Source of the DNA: CAVYTF01 sp963708205
GTDB lineage: Bacteria > Bacteroidota > Bacteroidia > Chitinophagales > Chitinophagaceae
Assembly (NCBI GenBank): GCA_963708205.1
Contig: OY970196.1
Coordinates: 1,922,001 to 1,986,000, forward strand
Length of the DNA stretch: 64,000 nt
Reading direction: 5' to 3'
Shown: one piece after another, positions 19,075 to 27,024 of the stretch
Numbering within the stretch: position 1 is the stretch's first letter
Layout: each line of letters opens with the position of its first letter
Notes under the pieces: model-generated
What the model was told of the DNA's origin: nothing
Databases searched by the model: none
Seen by the model: the letters and a program-made list of their open reading frames with translations, nothing else
Made by a program: the position numbers and the translations under genes

Positions 19075-19830
19075 TTACTTCTTAAAAAGATAAGCGATAC
19101 CTAAAGAAAAATTGACTGATGACAATGGCTGGTTGTATTCTGTTACTTCCCTGCCTGCATTATTAGGGCGCTGTGAATTTTGAATTTGAAAATCAGGCTT
19201 TGTATAAAAATAATCAGCATTCAACCCTATTGCAAAAGATTTTGCTATTTTATACCGAAGCCCCACACCAACATCCCAAGCAAAACTTGTTTTCGTAGCC
19301 GAGTATTGCTCTACCGGAGTATCAAACACGCCACCATCCTCGATGGTAACGATTATCTGGGGCGTAGTAGCATGTGCTATGCCGGCAAGTGCCCTGGCCA
19401 TAAATGAAAGTTTGGGGTCAAGTACGGCAGTATAATAAATGCCGGGCATGATGGTCCATATCTTATAATTAGTAGGCGTTGTCCTGGTCGTATCTACATC
19501 AAAAGATTCTTCATACCCCTGGGATAGTGAATCAACTCCTTTCAGACTATAGGTACCGTATTTAAACATGCCGCCAATGCCAAAATGCTTTGAAAAAAAA
19601 TATGCTCCATCAAGCGCACCAAAAGCTCCGGCTTTTGCATAGCCGCTTTTATCATCTACCGTACCATTAATACTCATTAAGGAAGTGGCGCTGGAAGTTT
19701 TGCTCCAATTTCCTGTCGGCAGCGAAACCCCTCCGCTCAGACTTAAAAAACCTGCACCACCTTTCTGTCCGAATGAATAAACAGAAGAACAGGCAGCCAT
19801 TATTAAAACAAAAATTCTTATGTATTTCAT
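19075..19830 (-). CDS. outer-membrane beta-barrel protein
   Basis: 251 residues with a signal peptide (MKYIRIFVLIMAACSSVYSFGQ). The remainder alternates hydrophobic and polar residues in the way of an 8-stranded OmpA/porin-family barrel, with aromatic girdles such as LRYKIAKSFAIGLNADYFY and a last strand NFSLGIAYLFKK. No OmpA peptidoglycan-binding domain is present. It is the middle gene of the metal-type cluster, 22 bases after the lipoprotein gene, and is directly followed by the terminator. Its role in the cluster is unknown; it could be a small-molecule pore or an adaptor for the receptor. Confidence 0.75.
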   Translation of the reverse strand: MKYIRIFVLIMAACSSVYSFGQKGGAGFLSLSGGVSLPTGNWSKTSSATSLMSINGTVDDKSGYAKAGAFGALDGAYFFSKHFGIGGMFKYGTYSLKGVDSLSQGYEESFDVDTTRTTPTNYKIWTIMPGIYYTAVLDPKLSFMARALAGIAHATTPQIIVTIEDGGVFDTPVEQYSATKTSFAWDVGVGLRYKIAKSFAIGLNADYFYTKPDFQIQNSQRPNNAGREVTEYNQPLSSVNFSLGIAYLFKK

Positions 19831-19852
19831 TTGTTTGTTTTTTATTAATTGA

Positions 19853-20581
19853 TTAATAAATATTCACGGCATAGGTTACATCAAGATCTGTAGAGCCTGG
19901 GGCAAACGTGCCGTTCTTAGCATTTGGCTGGTGTCTTAAGACAACTCTTAAAATGCCTGTACTGGCTGCTCCTGTTACAAAGTCATCGGTTAAACCAATT
20001 TGAAGTGGCGGAATATTGTTATCAAGATCTGTTCTGTTTACAACCAGGTTCAACGGAGCCGCCGGAGGACTTAACAATTCATCGTCTGAAATACCACCCC
20101 AGGTAGTATCAGATGCAGACAGGTTGGTATTCCAGTCTTCCATCGGAATGTTTGTGGTGGTGTTGCTGATGATCACATTGCCCGCTGCAATAGGTGAAGG
20201 CTGAAAGAAAAATAAATGATAATTTTCTCTCGCCAGGATCTCAGTGCTTACGGTATCGAAAGGTGTTTGCGTTTCATCCAAAATAATTACCTGGCCATGG
20301 TATGTGGAATTTGCCTTCAGGTTAAGCAATGCAAGATTTGTATAAGTGGAATCTTGCTGGTACGTATGTGTATAAGGACTTATCTGTGTAACAATGGCCG
20401 TTTGAATATCTGACGGATCAGTGCTGTTTTGTAAACGCAGCTCTACGGTTGTCAGAAACTCATTTCCCGGAAGGGCGGGAGTTACAGTTTCTGCATTTTT
20501 ATTACAACCATTCATTAATAATGTAGATAACACAGCTATTGCAGAAAACAGGGTATGCTTAAATGAAAATACTTTTTTCAT
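19853..20581 (-). CDS. lipoprotein of a TonB-receptor cluster, unknown function
   Basis: 242 residues. A type II signal with lipobox LMNGC puts Cys26 at the mature N-terminus. The rest is rich in beta strands and has no catalytic motif I can name; repeated TxxxxLLNLKANSTYHG-like strands suggest one or two immunoglobulin-like folds. Near the end, LRVVLRHQPNAKNG and DLDVTYAVNIY look like conserved strand motifs. It lies 127 bases after the small secreted protein and 22 bases before the barrel gene. A surface or periplasmic ligand-binding role beside the receptor is plausible but not shown. Confidence 0.7.
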   Translation of the reverse strand: MKKVFSFKHTLFSAIAVLSTLLMNGCNKNAETVTPALPGNEFLTTVELRLQNSTDPSDIQTAIVTQISPYTHTYQQDSTYTNLALLNLKANSTYHGQVIILDETQTPFDTVSTEILARENYHLFFFQPSPIAAGNVIISNTTTNIPMEDWNTNLSASDTTWGGISDDELLSPPAAPLNLVVNRTDLDNNIPPLQIGLTDDFVTGAASTGILRVVLRHQPNAKNGTFAPGSTDLDVTYAVNIY

Positions 20582-20708
20582 GAATTGAAAATTTGTGAAG
20601 AATTAAACTTCAGATTTAAAAAAATTAGAAATATTGCAGGAGAAAGCAAATCACTTAATGGACATACTTTCCTTGCTTGTAAAAAGAAGAATAAAACGAA
20701 AGAATTTT

Positions 20709-21014
20709 TTAACAGGCAGGCGGACCTCTTAATGAGGTAAATTCTTTTTGAAGGGAAACAAATTTTTCAGAAGATTCAATGAAGATCGTGACTACACTCT
20801 CATGAGGTTTAGGAACTTCACAAAGAGGAGTGGAGGATATGGGAGTAAAACTATCATCTAAACATGAACAGCTTATTTTATAGCTAAATTCTCCGGATCT
20901 CTCTTTAATTTTTGATTCATGCAATGCTTCATGTACAAATAACTGGAGTCCCAGGTTTTGTAAAAAAACAAGGCAGATATATAAGGATATTATTTTTACA
21001 TTCTTCCTTCGCAT
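20709..21014 (-). CDS. small secreted Cys/His-containing protein
   Basis: 101 residues. Residues 3-26 are a signal or anchor sequence (RRKNVKIISLYICLVFLQNL). The mature part has paired histidines (VHEALHE, His28 and His32), CSC at 49-51, Cys65, His71 and a terminal SLRGPPAC. The spacing of Cys and His suggests metal or thiol chemistry. Short proteins with a terminal RGPP-like motif occur near metal-related TonB receptors in other Bacteroidota, as I recall; I cannot name a family with certainty. It is the first gene of the minus-strand cluster, and 11-bp tandem repeats lie 40-70 bases before its ATG. Confidence 0.6.
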   Translation of the reverse strand: MRRKNVKIISLYICLVFLQNLGLQLFVHEALHESKIKERSGEFSYKISCSCLDDSFTPISSTPLCEVPKPHESVVTIFIESSEKFVSLQKEFTSLRGPPAC

Positions 21015-21053
21015 TGATGAAACAAATGAATCACAACCTACATTTTAAACTGC

Positions 21054-21086
21054 TAAGATGCAATTAAGATGCAATTAAGATAGAAA
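21054..21086. repeat. three 11-bp tandem units upstream of the small secreted protein
   Basis: TAAGATGCAAT twice, then TAAGATAGAAA. The 11-bp period puts the units on one face of the helix, as in multi-site operators. Its position fits the control region of the cluster. Confidence 0.55.
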
Positions 21087-21296
21087 GAATAAGAGGGCAA
21101 AAAATAAAATTGGAACATAAATTCAATTTTCAACTTATTTCTTTAAGTAACTAAGAAAAGCACTTTGTAAGCGTTGGAAATAATAAAATTATAACTTTTC
21201 ATTTGCAAGTCCAATACTCTCTTTTCTTAATTTATATCTATTTGGTCTCAACTTTTTATAGCTTAATATTAGATTCATACAATTTACATTTCCAAG

Positions 21297-23780
21297 CTAA
21301 AATGGAATTACCCCCCTTATACAAATATTTCTGCCCATATTATAAATGCCTAAATGTCCGTTCGGCGATTGAGTATAATATTCGAAGTATTGCAAACGGC
21401 TCAAATGATTTTGATAAGCGGTATTGAAAAAGTTATTTACAGAAAACTGAATTGTTAGCGATTGTTTTTTCGAATAATTAATATCTGAATGAACAGAAAA
21501 ATTCATGAGGGCATAGGATGCAGTTGGAGTTTCAGTATTATTCAATCCGTCATAGCGGTTTTGAGCTGCGTTAAAATCTCCTTCTACATTAATTGAAACA
21601 GATTTTAAAATGTGGTTTTGCGCAGGAATTATATAATTAATGCTGCTTAACAAATGTGGAGGTGGTATGAAAGGCAGGTATTGCCCTTCAACACCTTTGT
21701 TCTCATATTTTACTGACAAGTTATCGCCGTAAACAATTGAAGCTGCATTGTTAAACTGCAATGCTTTCCAAGTGGTTGGATGAATGTTTAAGGTAGCATT
21801 CAGTCCATATAAAAGTGCATTTGCCTGCTCGTATTGAAATGTTTTGTTGCCCGGCACAACTACAACAGGATTGCCGGTTGCATCTACCTTTAAATCTTCA
21901 TAAATATAATTCTGTATATAGTTGTGAAATACACCAAGGTTAAAAGATAAGTCATTGTATTCACCCAAAATACCTAAGTCTTCCTGGTAATTAAATTCCG
22001 GTTTAAGGTCTAAACTTCCCAAATAATAAATGTGTGCACCCGGATCTAAACCATTTGAAGCTATTTCGGTGATATTGGGCGAACGATAGCCGCGCGCGGC
22101 ATTTAATTTTAAACTTAGCTGGTCATTAATTCTGTAAGTACCACCAATGCTTCCGTTAATACCTTGAAAATTTAAATTGAAGTTTTTAAATGGATGAGTA
22201 GCATCCAGAGTATCATTCAGTGCAACTTGTTTAAAGAACCCCGTCACTGAATCTCTTTTAATATACATATCACTCCCGTCTTCATTCCGGTGATCATATC
22301 TTATGCCTCCCGCAATTGTCCACTTTTTATATTTCCATTTACCATAGATATAACTTCCTATATCAAACAAGTGATAATCAGGAATGGGAAAATCAGTGGC
22401 ATTTTTCGATGTATTGGTTTGGTACATGCCGTTTATACCCGTAGAGAAATCAATATTCAGGAATGCAGGCGCATTATAGCGCAAGCCGTAATCAAGGGTA
22501 TTCAAGACAATGTATTCACCAGCCTGAGTAACATCGGTGGGATGGTCATATTCTAAGCGAATATTTTGTTCAAAACCAAGCAACATTTTTAAATCGCTTT
22601 GCCCAATATGATAAGCATTATCAGCATAAATACGGTAGTCCTGGATGTGTTGTGACAATGGACTGAGCAGGTATGAATTCAAAATATTTTGGGGAACGAT
22701 AGGACGGTTGGTAATCGTATCCACCTGTGGTAATTTACTATTTTCTCCGGCCGATTCATAAACCTGGTAAGTAAACTTTCTCGTAAGCGAATCTCTGCTG
22801 CCGTCAGGAATGCCCTGGCGGTTATCGTAAAAAGTAAGATTAAGATGTGAGTATCCGCTTGCAGTCTTATATCCAAAAAATGCAGAAGCATTTGCCATTT
22901 TAAAACCGGTATTATATACTCTGCCATCAACAGGATCAGTATAATTTCTTGCTATTCTCTCTGAACCACGCAATGCATAAGACCAATGTTTAAATCCTTG
23001 CGAAATACTAATGCTGTTACCGATTAAGCCATTATTAGTTTGGTATTCTGATAAATATTTGCCATGAACAATACCATCTGTTTCTTTCGGTGTAGCTGTA
23101 AAAAGGCTAAGCACACCGCCAATTGCATCTGATCCATACATCAGGCTTGCAGGCCCTTCAATGACTTCAGCTCTGTCAATAATATAATCATCCATTGGCA
23201 CACCGTGTTCGTCTCCCCATTGCTGTGTTTCTATCCTAAGTAATCCATCATATAAAGTAAGTACTCTGTTATATCCCAATCCATTAATAAAAGGTTTAGA
23301 AACATTAGGTCCGGTTTTAACTGTTTGTAAACCCGGCGCATTTCTGGCAATTGCATCTATCACATTATTGTCAATTGTTTGTTCGATAGCTTTTTGAGAA
23401 ACGCTAACTATTGCAACGGGGTTTTCTTTTATTCTGGTAGCTTTAGGAACGCCGGTAACGACCACATCATTTAATATTCCGGGTGAGGGGTTTAAAAATA
23501 TTTTATAAAAAAGTTTTTTGGGTAAAAGTTGTAATGTATCCGGAGCATAGCCGACAGAAGAAACAACTAATTTGGACGAGTTTGTATTTTGCGGAACGGT
23601 TATGCTGAAAGTACCATTTATATCGGTAGTAGTTCCGTTTGATGAATGTAAAAAAGTGACTGAACAAAATCCTATTGGCTCATGCGTTTCAGCATTTTGA
23701 ACGATGCCCTTTATTGCCTGGGCTTTAACAGACAAATGAACTAATATAAGAATTGTTATAATGTAAATTTTTTGCTTCAT
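21297..23780 (-). CDS. TonB-dependent receptor paired with a DtxR-family regulator
   Basis: 827 residues from the ATG at 23780; the preceding GTG gives only one extra residue. A signal peptide ends VKAQA, followed by a carboxypeptidase-regulatory-like domain (about 22-105), a plug (about 110-225) and a barrel ending in NICIRGVIPF. The plug holds GPNVSKPFINGLGYNRVLTL and QQWGDEHGVPMDD, the same motif pair as in the receptor at 16.6-19.0 kb. It is divergent from a DtxR-type gene, with a palindrome in the gap, so iron or manganese limitation is the likely signal. The ligand is not visible in the sequence. The gene ends 282 bases before the small secreted protein gene on the same strand. Confidence 0.9.
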   Translation of the reverse strand: MKQKIYIITILILVHLSVKAQAIKGIVQNAETHEPIGFCSVTFLHSSNGTTTDINGTFSITVPQNTNSSKLVVSSVGYAPDTLQLLPKKLFYKIFLNPSPGILNDVVVTGVPKATRIKENPVAIVSVSQKAIEQTIDNNVIDAIARNAPGLQTVKTGPNVSKPFINGLGYNRVLTLYDGLLRIETQQWGDEHGVPMDDYIIDRAEVIEGPASLMYGSDAIGGVLSLFTATPKETDGIVHGKYLSEYQTNNGLIGNSISISQGFKHWSYALRGSERIARNYTDPVDGRVYNTGFKMANASAFFGYKTASGYSHLNLTFYDNRQGIPDGSRDSLTRKFTYQVYESAGENSKLPQVDTITNRPIVPQNILNSYLLSPLSQHIQDYRIYADNAYHIGQSDLKMLLGFEQNIRLEYDHPTDVTQAGEYIVLNTLDYGLRYNAPAFLNIDFSTGINGMYQTNTSKNATDFPIPDYHLFDIGSYIYGKWKYKKWTIAGGIRYDHRNEDGSDMYIKRDSVTGFFKQVALNDTLDATHPFKNFNLNFQGINGSIGGTYRINDQLSLKLNAARGYRSPNITEIASNGLDPGAHIYYLGSLDLKPEFNYQEDLGILGEYNDLSFNLGVFHNYIQNYIYEDLKVDATGNPVVVVPGNKTFQYEQANALLYGLNATLNIHPTTWKALQFNNAASIVYGDNLSVKYENKGVEGQYLPFIPPPHLLSSINYIIPAQNHILKSVSINVEGDFNAAQNRYDGLNNTETPTASYALMNFSVHSDINYSKKQSLTIQFSVNNFFNTAYQNHLSRLQYFEYYTQSPNGHLGIYNMGRNICIRGVIPF

Positions 23781-23808
23781 CACTAATTAGTAAAGCAAAA
23801 GTATATTA

Positions 23809-23822
23809 TTAGATTCATCTAA
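23809..23822. promoter_or_regulatory. palindromic operator candidate for the DtxR-family regulator
   Basis: TTAGATTCATCTAA is a perfect inverted repeat with a 2-base centre, in the 96-base gap between the receptor and the regulator. Its form resembles DtxR/IdeR-type boxes (TTAGG...CCTAA). A second perfect palindrome, ACTAATTAGT, lies at 23782-23791 next to the receptor ATG. Confidence 0.6.
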
Positions 23823-23864
23823 CTTTATGATAATAGAAATAAAAATTTTTATTTTACTAAGCCG

Positions 23865-23872
23865 TACTTTTG
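23865..23872 (+). promoter_or_regulatory. candidate -7 promoter element of the DtxR-family gene
   Basis: TACTTTTG, matching TAnnTTTG, ends 4 bases before the ATG at 23877. Transcription would then start at or next to the ATG, giving a leaderless or nearly leaderless mRNA. Confidence 0.5.
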
Positions 23873-23876
23873 AAAT

Positions 23877-24536
23877 ATGAATTCACTAACAGAAGAAAAC
23901 TATTTAAAGGCGCTGTTTAATTTAGGCAATGAAACGGGGGAAGTAAATCTTACAGAACTTTCCAGAAGTCTTTATATAAAAATGCCTACCGCAACAAGCA
24001 TGATGAAAAACCTCGCGGATAAAAAGCTTGTACATTATGAAAGCTATAAGCCTTTGCGCCTTACAGAAAAAGGAAAAAGGGAAGCAGGATTAATCATTCG
24101 CAAACATCGGCTTACAGAGATGTTTTTGGTAAATAAAATGAATTTCGGATGGGAAGATGTTCATGATATTGCAGAACAGGTAGAGCATATTCAATCCTCC
24201 GTCTTTTTTGATAAAATGGATGAATTACTCGGCTATCCGAAAGTTGACCCTCACGGCTCTCCAATACCGGATAAAAATGGTAAAATCATTTGGAAAGAAT
24301 ACAACAAATTAAGTGATTGCAAAAAAGGTGAAATAGTAAAATTGTCCGCCGTAATAAATACCTCATCTGATTTTTTGAAGTTCCTGAATGCCCATGATAT
24401 GCATTTAGGAATAAAAATCAAAATACAATCAATAGAAGAGTTCGATAAATCAATAGTGGTAAGCTATGGCAAAAGACAAGCAGAGACATTAAGCAATATT
24501 GTGTCTGAAAGGCTTTTGGTAGAGAAGGCAAAATGA
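23877..24536 (+). CDS. DtxR/MntR-family metal-dependent repressor
   Basis: 219 residues. Residues 1-65 form the winged helix-turn-helix (SLTEENYLKALFNLG, LSRSLYIKMPTATSMMKNLA), 70-140 the dimerization and metal-binding part (EAGLIIRKHRLTEMFLV, IAEQVEHIQS, GYPKVDPHGSPIP), and about 145-215 a C-terminal SH3-like/FeoA-type domain. This matches the three-domain DtxR/IdeR/MntR group, which represses metal uptake genes when iron or manganese is plentiful. The likely target is the divergent TonB receptor and its own gene through the palindrome at 23809-23822. Whether iron or manganese is the effector cannot be read. Confidence 0.9.
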   Translation: MNSLTEENYLKALFNLGNETGEVNLTELSRSLYIKMPTATSMMKNLADKKLVHYESYKPLRLTEKGKREAGLIIRKHRLTEMFLVNKMNFGWEDVHDIAEQVEHIQSSVFFDKMDELLGYPKVDPHGSPIPDKNGKIIWKEYNKLSDCKKGEIVKLSAVINTSSDFLKFLNAHDMHLGIKIKIQSIEEFDKSIVVSYGKRQAETLSNIVSERLLVEKAK

Positions 24537-24954
24537 TACCACTTGTTCATTCAATAGTCTCTCTCTACGACGTATGGTGTTGTTCCTGGCAGCACTATTT
24601 AATTGGGTTAATCAATCCAGGTAAAATATTACTTTCCTCATTGTTTTTAGCATCAACTATCCTTCACAGCAAATTCTTTATCATCTTCATACTAGAATGA
24701 ATAAAAAAGGAATTACGTTTATGTTAGCTTCGTCATTTCTACACCCGTTGTCCAATCGTTGTTCGGTATTTGTCCGGTATTTCTTCGGTATTTGTTCGGT
24801 TCAAAGAACCGGACAAATAGTGTATAAGCATTAATTAAATTTTGATTAAGGGCAGTACCAGTCCGCGTTTTTTGTGTATAATTGCAAGAGAACACTGCTT
24901 GTGATAAAACAATTACCTGCGGTGTAATTATTTAATCATCCAATATCTTACCTC
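24537..24954. other. 418-bp non-coding region before the DUF6266 gene
   Basis: No convincing gene. It holds the tandem repeats and hairpin listed separately and is otherwise AT-rich. No tRNA or known riboswitch was seen. Confidence 0.6.
24762..24819. repeat. 11-bp tandem repeats joined to a 14-pair hairpin
   Basis: Units TTCGGTATTTG, TCCGGTATTTC, TTCGGTATTTG and a partial TTCGGT fill 24762-24800. The last unit is the left arm of a hairpin: TATTTGTTCGGTTC pairs with GAACCGGACAAATA (24806-24819) around AAA, with one wobble. Unit 1-2 (TATTTGTCCGG, 24767-24777) is a perfect 11-base match to the same right arm, so two folds compete. Confidence 0.8.
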
Positions 24955-25596
24955 ATGGCACAAATCAACGATGGCATTCTCGGTGCTTTTACCGGCACTG
25001 CCGGTCCTGTTACGGGTTTCATCCGCAACGGGCGCAATATAATTCGTACAAGCAGATCTATTGTACAATACAAATACACAGCTCTTCGCAAACCGCAGCT
25101 TAAAAAGATAAGCATCTGCAATGCTTTTACCAAAGCATTTGCTGGCACAGGCTTTTTTAAAAAGACCTTTGAGGCAGATGGCAGCGGAGGCAATGGCTAC
25201 AACCGGGCGATGAGCGCGCTGATGAACAAGGCTGTTACAGGCAGTTATCCTGGCTTGCAATTATCTTATCCTGATGTGCTCGTATCAAAAGGAAGGTTAC
25301 CGGGGGCTGCGTTTCCAGCGGCTGTGGCTATGAGTGATGGCAACATTTATTTTCATTTTACCAATAACAGCGATACAGGCACTGCATCAGAGAATGACCG
25401 AATAATTTTGGTTGCTTATTTTGAAGAACTGCAGCAGGCTGTCTTCAGCACGAATGCTGGTTTCCGCTCAGATTGTGAGGCTATGCTGAACACGGCTTTG
25501 TTGAAAGGATATGCTGCTGAAACATGGATCGGTTTTGTAAGCAATGATGCATTATATGCCAGCGACAGCGTTTATACAGGGAAGGTGCAGTTGTGA
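24955..25596 (+). CDS. DUF6266-family protein of unknown function
   Basis: 213 residues. The start MAQINDGILGAFTGTAGPVT, with its glycine-rich GxFxGxxGxVxG pattern, is the signature of DUF6266 proteins, which are frequent and often multi-copy in Bacteroidota. The rest alternates predicted strands (DVLVSKGRLPGAAFPAAVAM, GNIYFHFTNNSD) and has a C-terminal ETWIGFVSNDALYASDSVYT. There is no signal peptide or membrane segment. Function is not known; the fold may resemble a phage or secreted structural protein, but nothing here proves it. It stands alone after a repeat-bearing leader and is followed by a convergent unknown gene. Confidence 0.7.
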   Translation: MAQINDGILGAFTGTAGPVTGFIRNGRNIIRTSRSIVQYKYTALRKPQLKKISICNAFTKAFAGTGFFKKTFEADGSGGNGYNRAMSALMNKAVTGSYPGLQLSYPDVLVSKGRLPGAAFPAAVAMSDGNIYFHFTNNSDTGTASENDRIILVAYFEELQQAVFSTNAGFRSDCEAMLNTALLKGYAAETWIGFVSNDALYASDSVYTGKVQL

Positions 25597-25714
25597 ATAA
25601 ACCAGGGAGATTCGGGTTGATGAGCTTGCTATTATATCGTCACATAACCAACATCGTAGATTCTGAATTCCATTATAACTTATAATTCATAACTCAAGTA
25701 CTCCTCAAATTTTT

Positions 25715-26857
25715 CTAAAAATTCAAATCTCCCGGTTCACCATTCAATATTCTTCCTTTAATTATTGTATCAATCATTGGATCACGATATTCTCTGCGTG
25801 AATTTCCTGCATCAGCAAATCTGATACCGGCTGCAATGTTTATTAAATAACGCTCATACGCAGAAGGCAATGCCTCCGCAATTTTTTTGACCCTATATTT
25901 ATTCGCAGCAATTTCCAAAGCTTCCATCCAGTTATAATGCGCATCTATGGGCACATGCTCCTCAGCGCTCAGCAGTAAATTTATGGTTGTTTCTATCTGT
26001 TCCTTCCTATCACGGTTGCGATTAGCCCATGTATAGGATCTATAAAACTCCTGCACTTCTTTTGAATCAAAAGTGGTAACAAACCACTCCATAAAATTAT
26101 CCTCATAATAGTTGAGAGAAGGGCGTTTATCCCTTGCAGCATCAAAGGCTGCCTGCTTTGCCGCCATTTCTTCTTTTATGCTTTTCCTGTATATGTTTCT
26201 GTAAAATTCTTCTTTCTCACCCCGTATATCAGGGAGCAGCATCAGGGTGCCTGTTCCTCTGCGACCGTTGCAGAAGTCGTACCATTCGGGAAAATTCCAA
26301 AGGGCATCGCCATCATCATTATATGCTTCCTTCATTTCTTCATAGTTCTGCCAACTGCGATAGAAGGATAATTCGCTGAGATCAACATTGTTTTGCTGAA
26401 GATACTGCATATACAAATCAATATCTTCTTTTGATATGGGGTCAATGAAAGGACAATTAAATATCTCATCTTCCCACATACCAAAATCATAGCAGACCTC
26501 CACTTCGGGTATGGTGATTTTTTCTGCTCGCCAGAGGCATTGAATATCAAACAACTTTTTTTGCTGTATATATTCAAGGTGTTCGGAGGCTTCAGTTTCC
26601 CATTGCAATTGTTCCTCTTCATTGTACCTTGTATAATACTCGCCATGATTGATCCACATAGCTTTGTATAGTAAGTAATGGTCAATAAACCTTTTGACAG
26701 ATGCAGGTTGAAAATCTTTTAAATAATTCCGGATAGATTCCGAAGATTCCATTTCTTCTCTCAATTTTTTTTGGAGGTTGATGTTTTTTTGAGCGCCTTC
26801 TATTTGATCATGATAAAAGCCTTTTTGTTCCGGTTCTTTATTTTCTTCTTCAGGCAT
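25715..26857 (-). CDS. protein of unknown function rich in Glu, Trp and Tyr
   Basis: 380 residues, ATG start, no signal peptide. I do not recognise the family. It is mostly helical and charged, with an acidic N-terminus (MPEEENKEPEQKGFYHDQIE) and many aromatic residues, for example FPEWYDFCNGRRGTGTLMLL and YEDNFMEWFVTTFDSKEVQE. The even composition, ordinary base use and length argue that it is a real gene. It is probably cytoplasmic. It converges with the DUF6266 gene and has no close neighbour upstream, so context gives no role. Confidence 0.65.
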   Translation of the reverse strand: MPEEENKEPEQKGFYHDQIEGAQKNINLQKKLREEMESSESIRNYLKDFQPASVKRFIDHYLLYKAMWINHGEYYTRYNEEEQLQWETEASEHLEYIQQKKLFDIQCLWRAEKITIPEVEVCYDFGMWEDEIFNCPFIDPISKEDIDLYMQYLQQNNVDLSELSFYRSWQNYEEMKEAYNDDGDALWNFPEWYDFCNGRRGTGTLMLLPDIRGEKEEFYRNIYRKSIKEEMAAKQAAFDAARDKRPSLNYYEDNFMEWFVTTFDSKEVQEFYRSYTWANRNRDRKEQIETTINLLLSAEEHVPIDAHYNWMEALEIAANKYRVKKIAEALPSAYERYLINIAAGIRFADAGNSRREYRDPMIDTIIKGRILNGEPGDLNF

Positions 26858-27024
26858 TCTGAAATGATTTAATAAGCTAAAGATAAGAAGGGAAGATATT
26901 ACGCTATCTTTTAGCCTGCATTAATATAATAGTATCTAAATTTATTTATAGAATGCAGTAAAGGACAACGCCGAATATTTATTAAAATATTTACCAGAAT
27001 TTTTTTGGTAAAGCAAGTTTTTTT

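Noticed and set aside
24762..24819. CRISPR array
   Set aside because: Units of 11 bases directly abut without spacers, and no cas genes are near.
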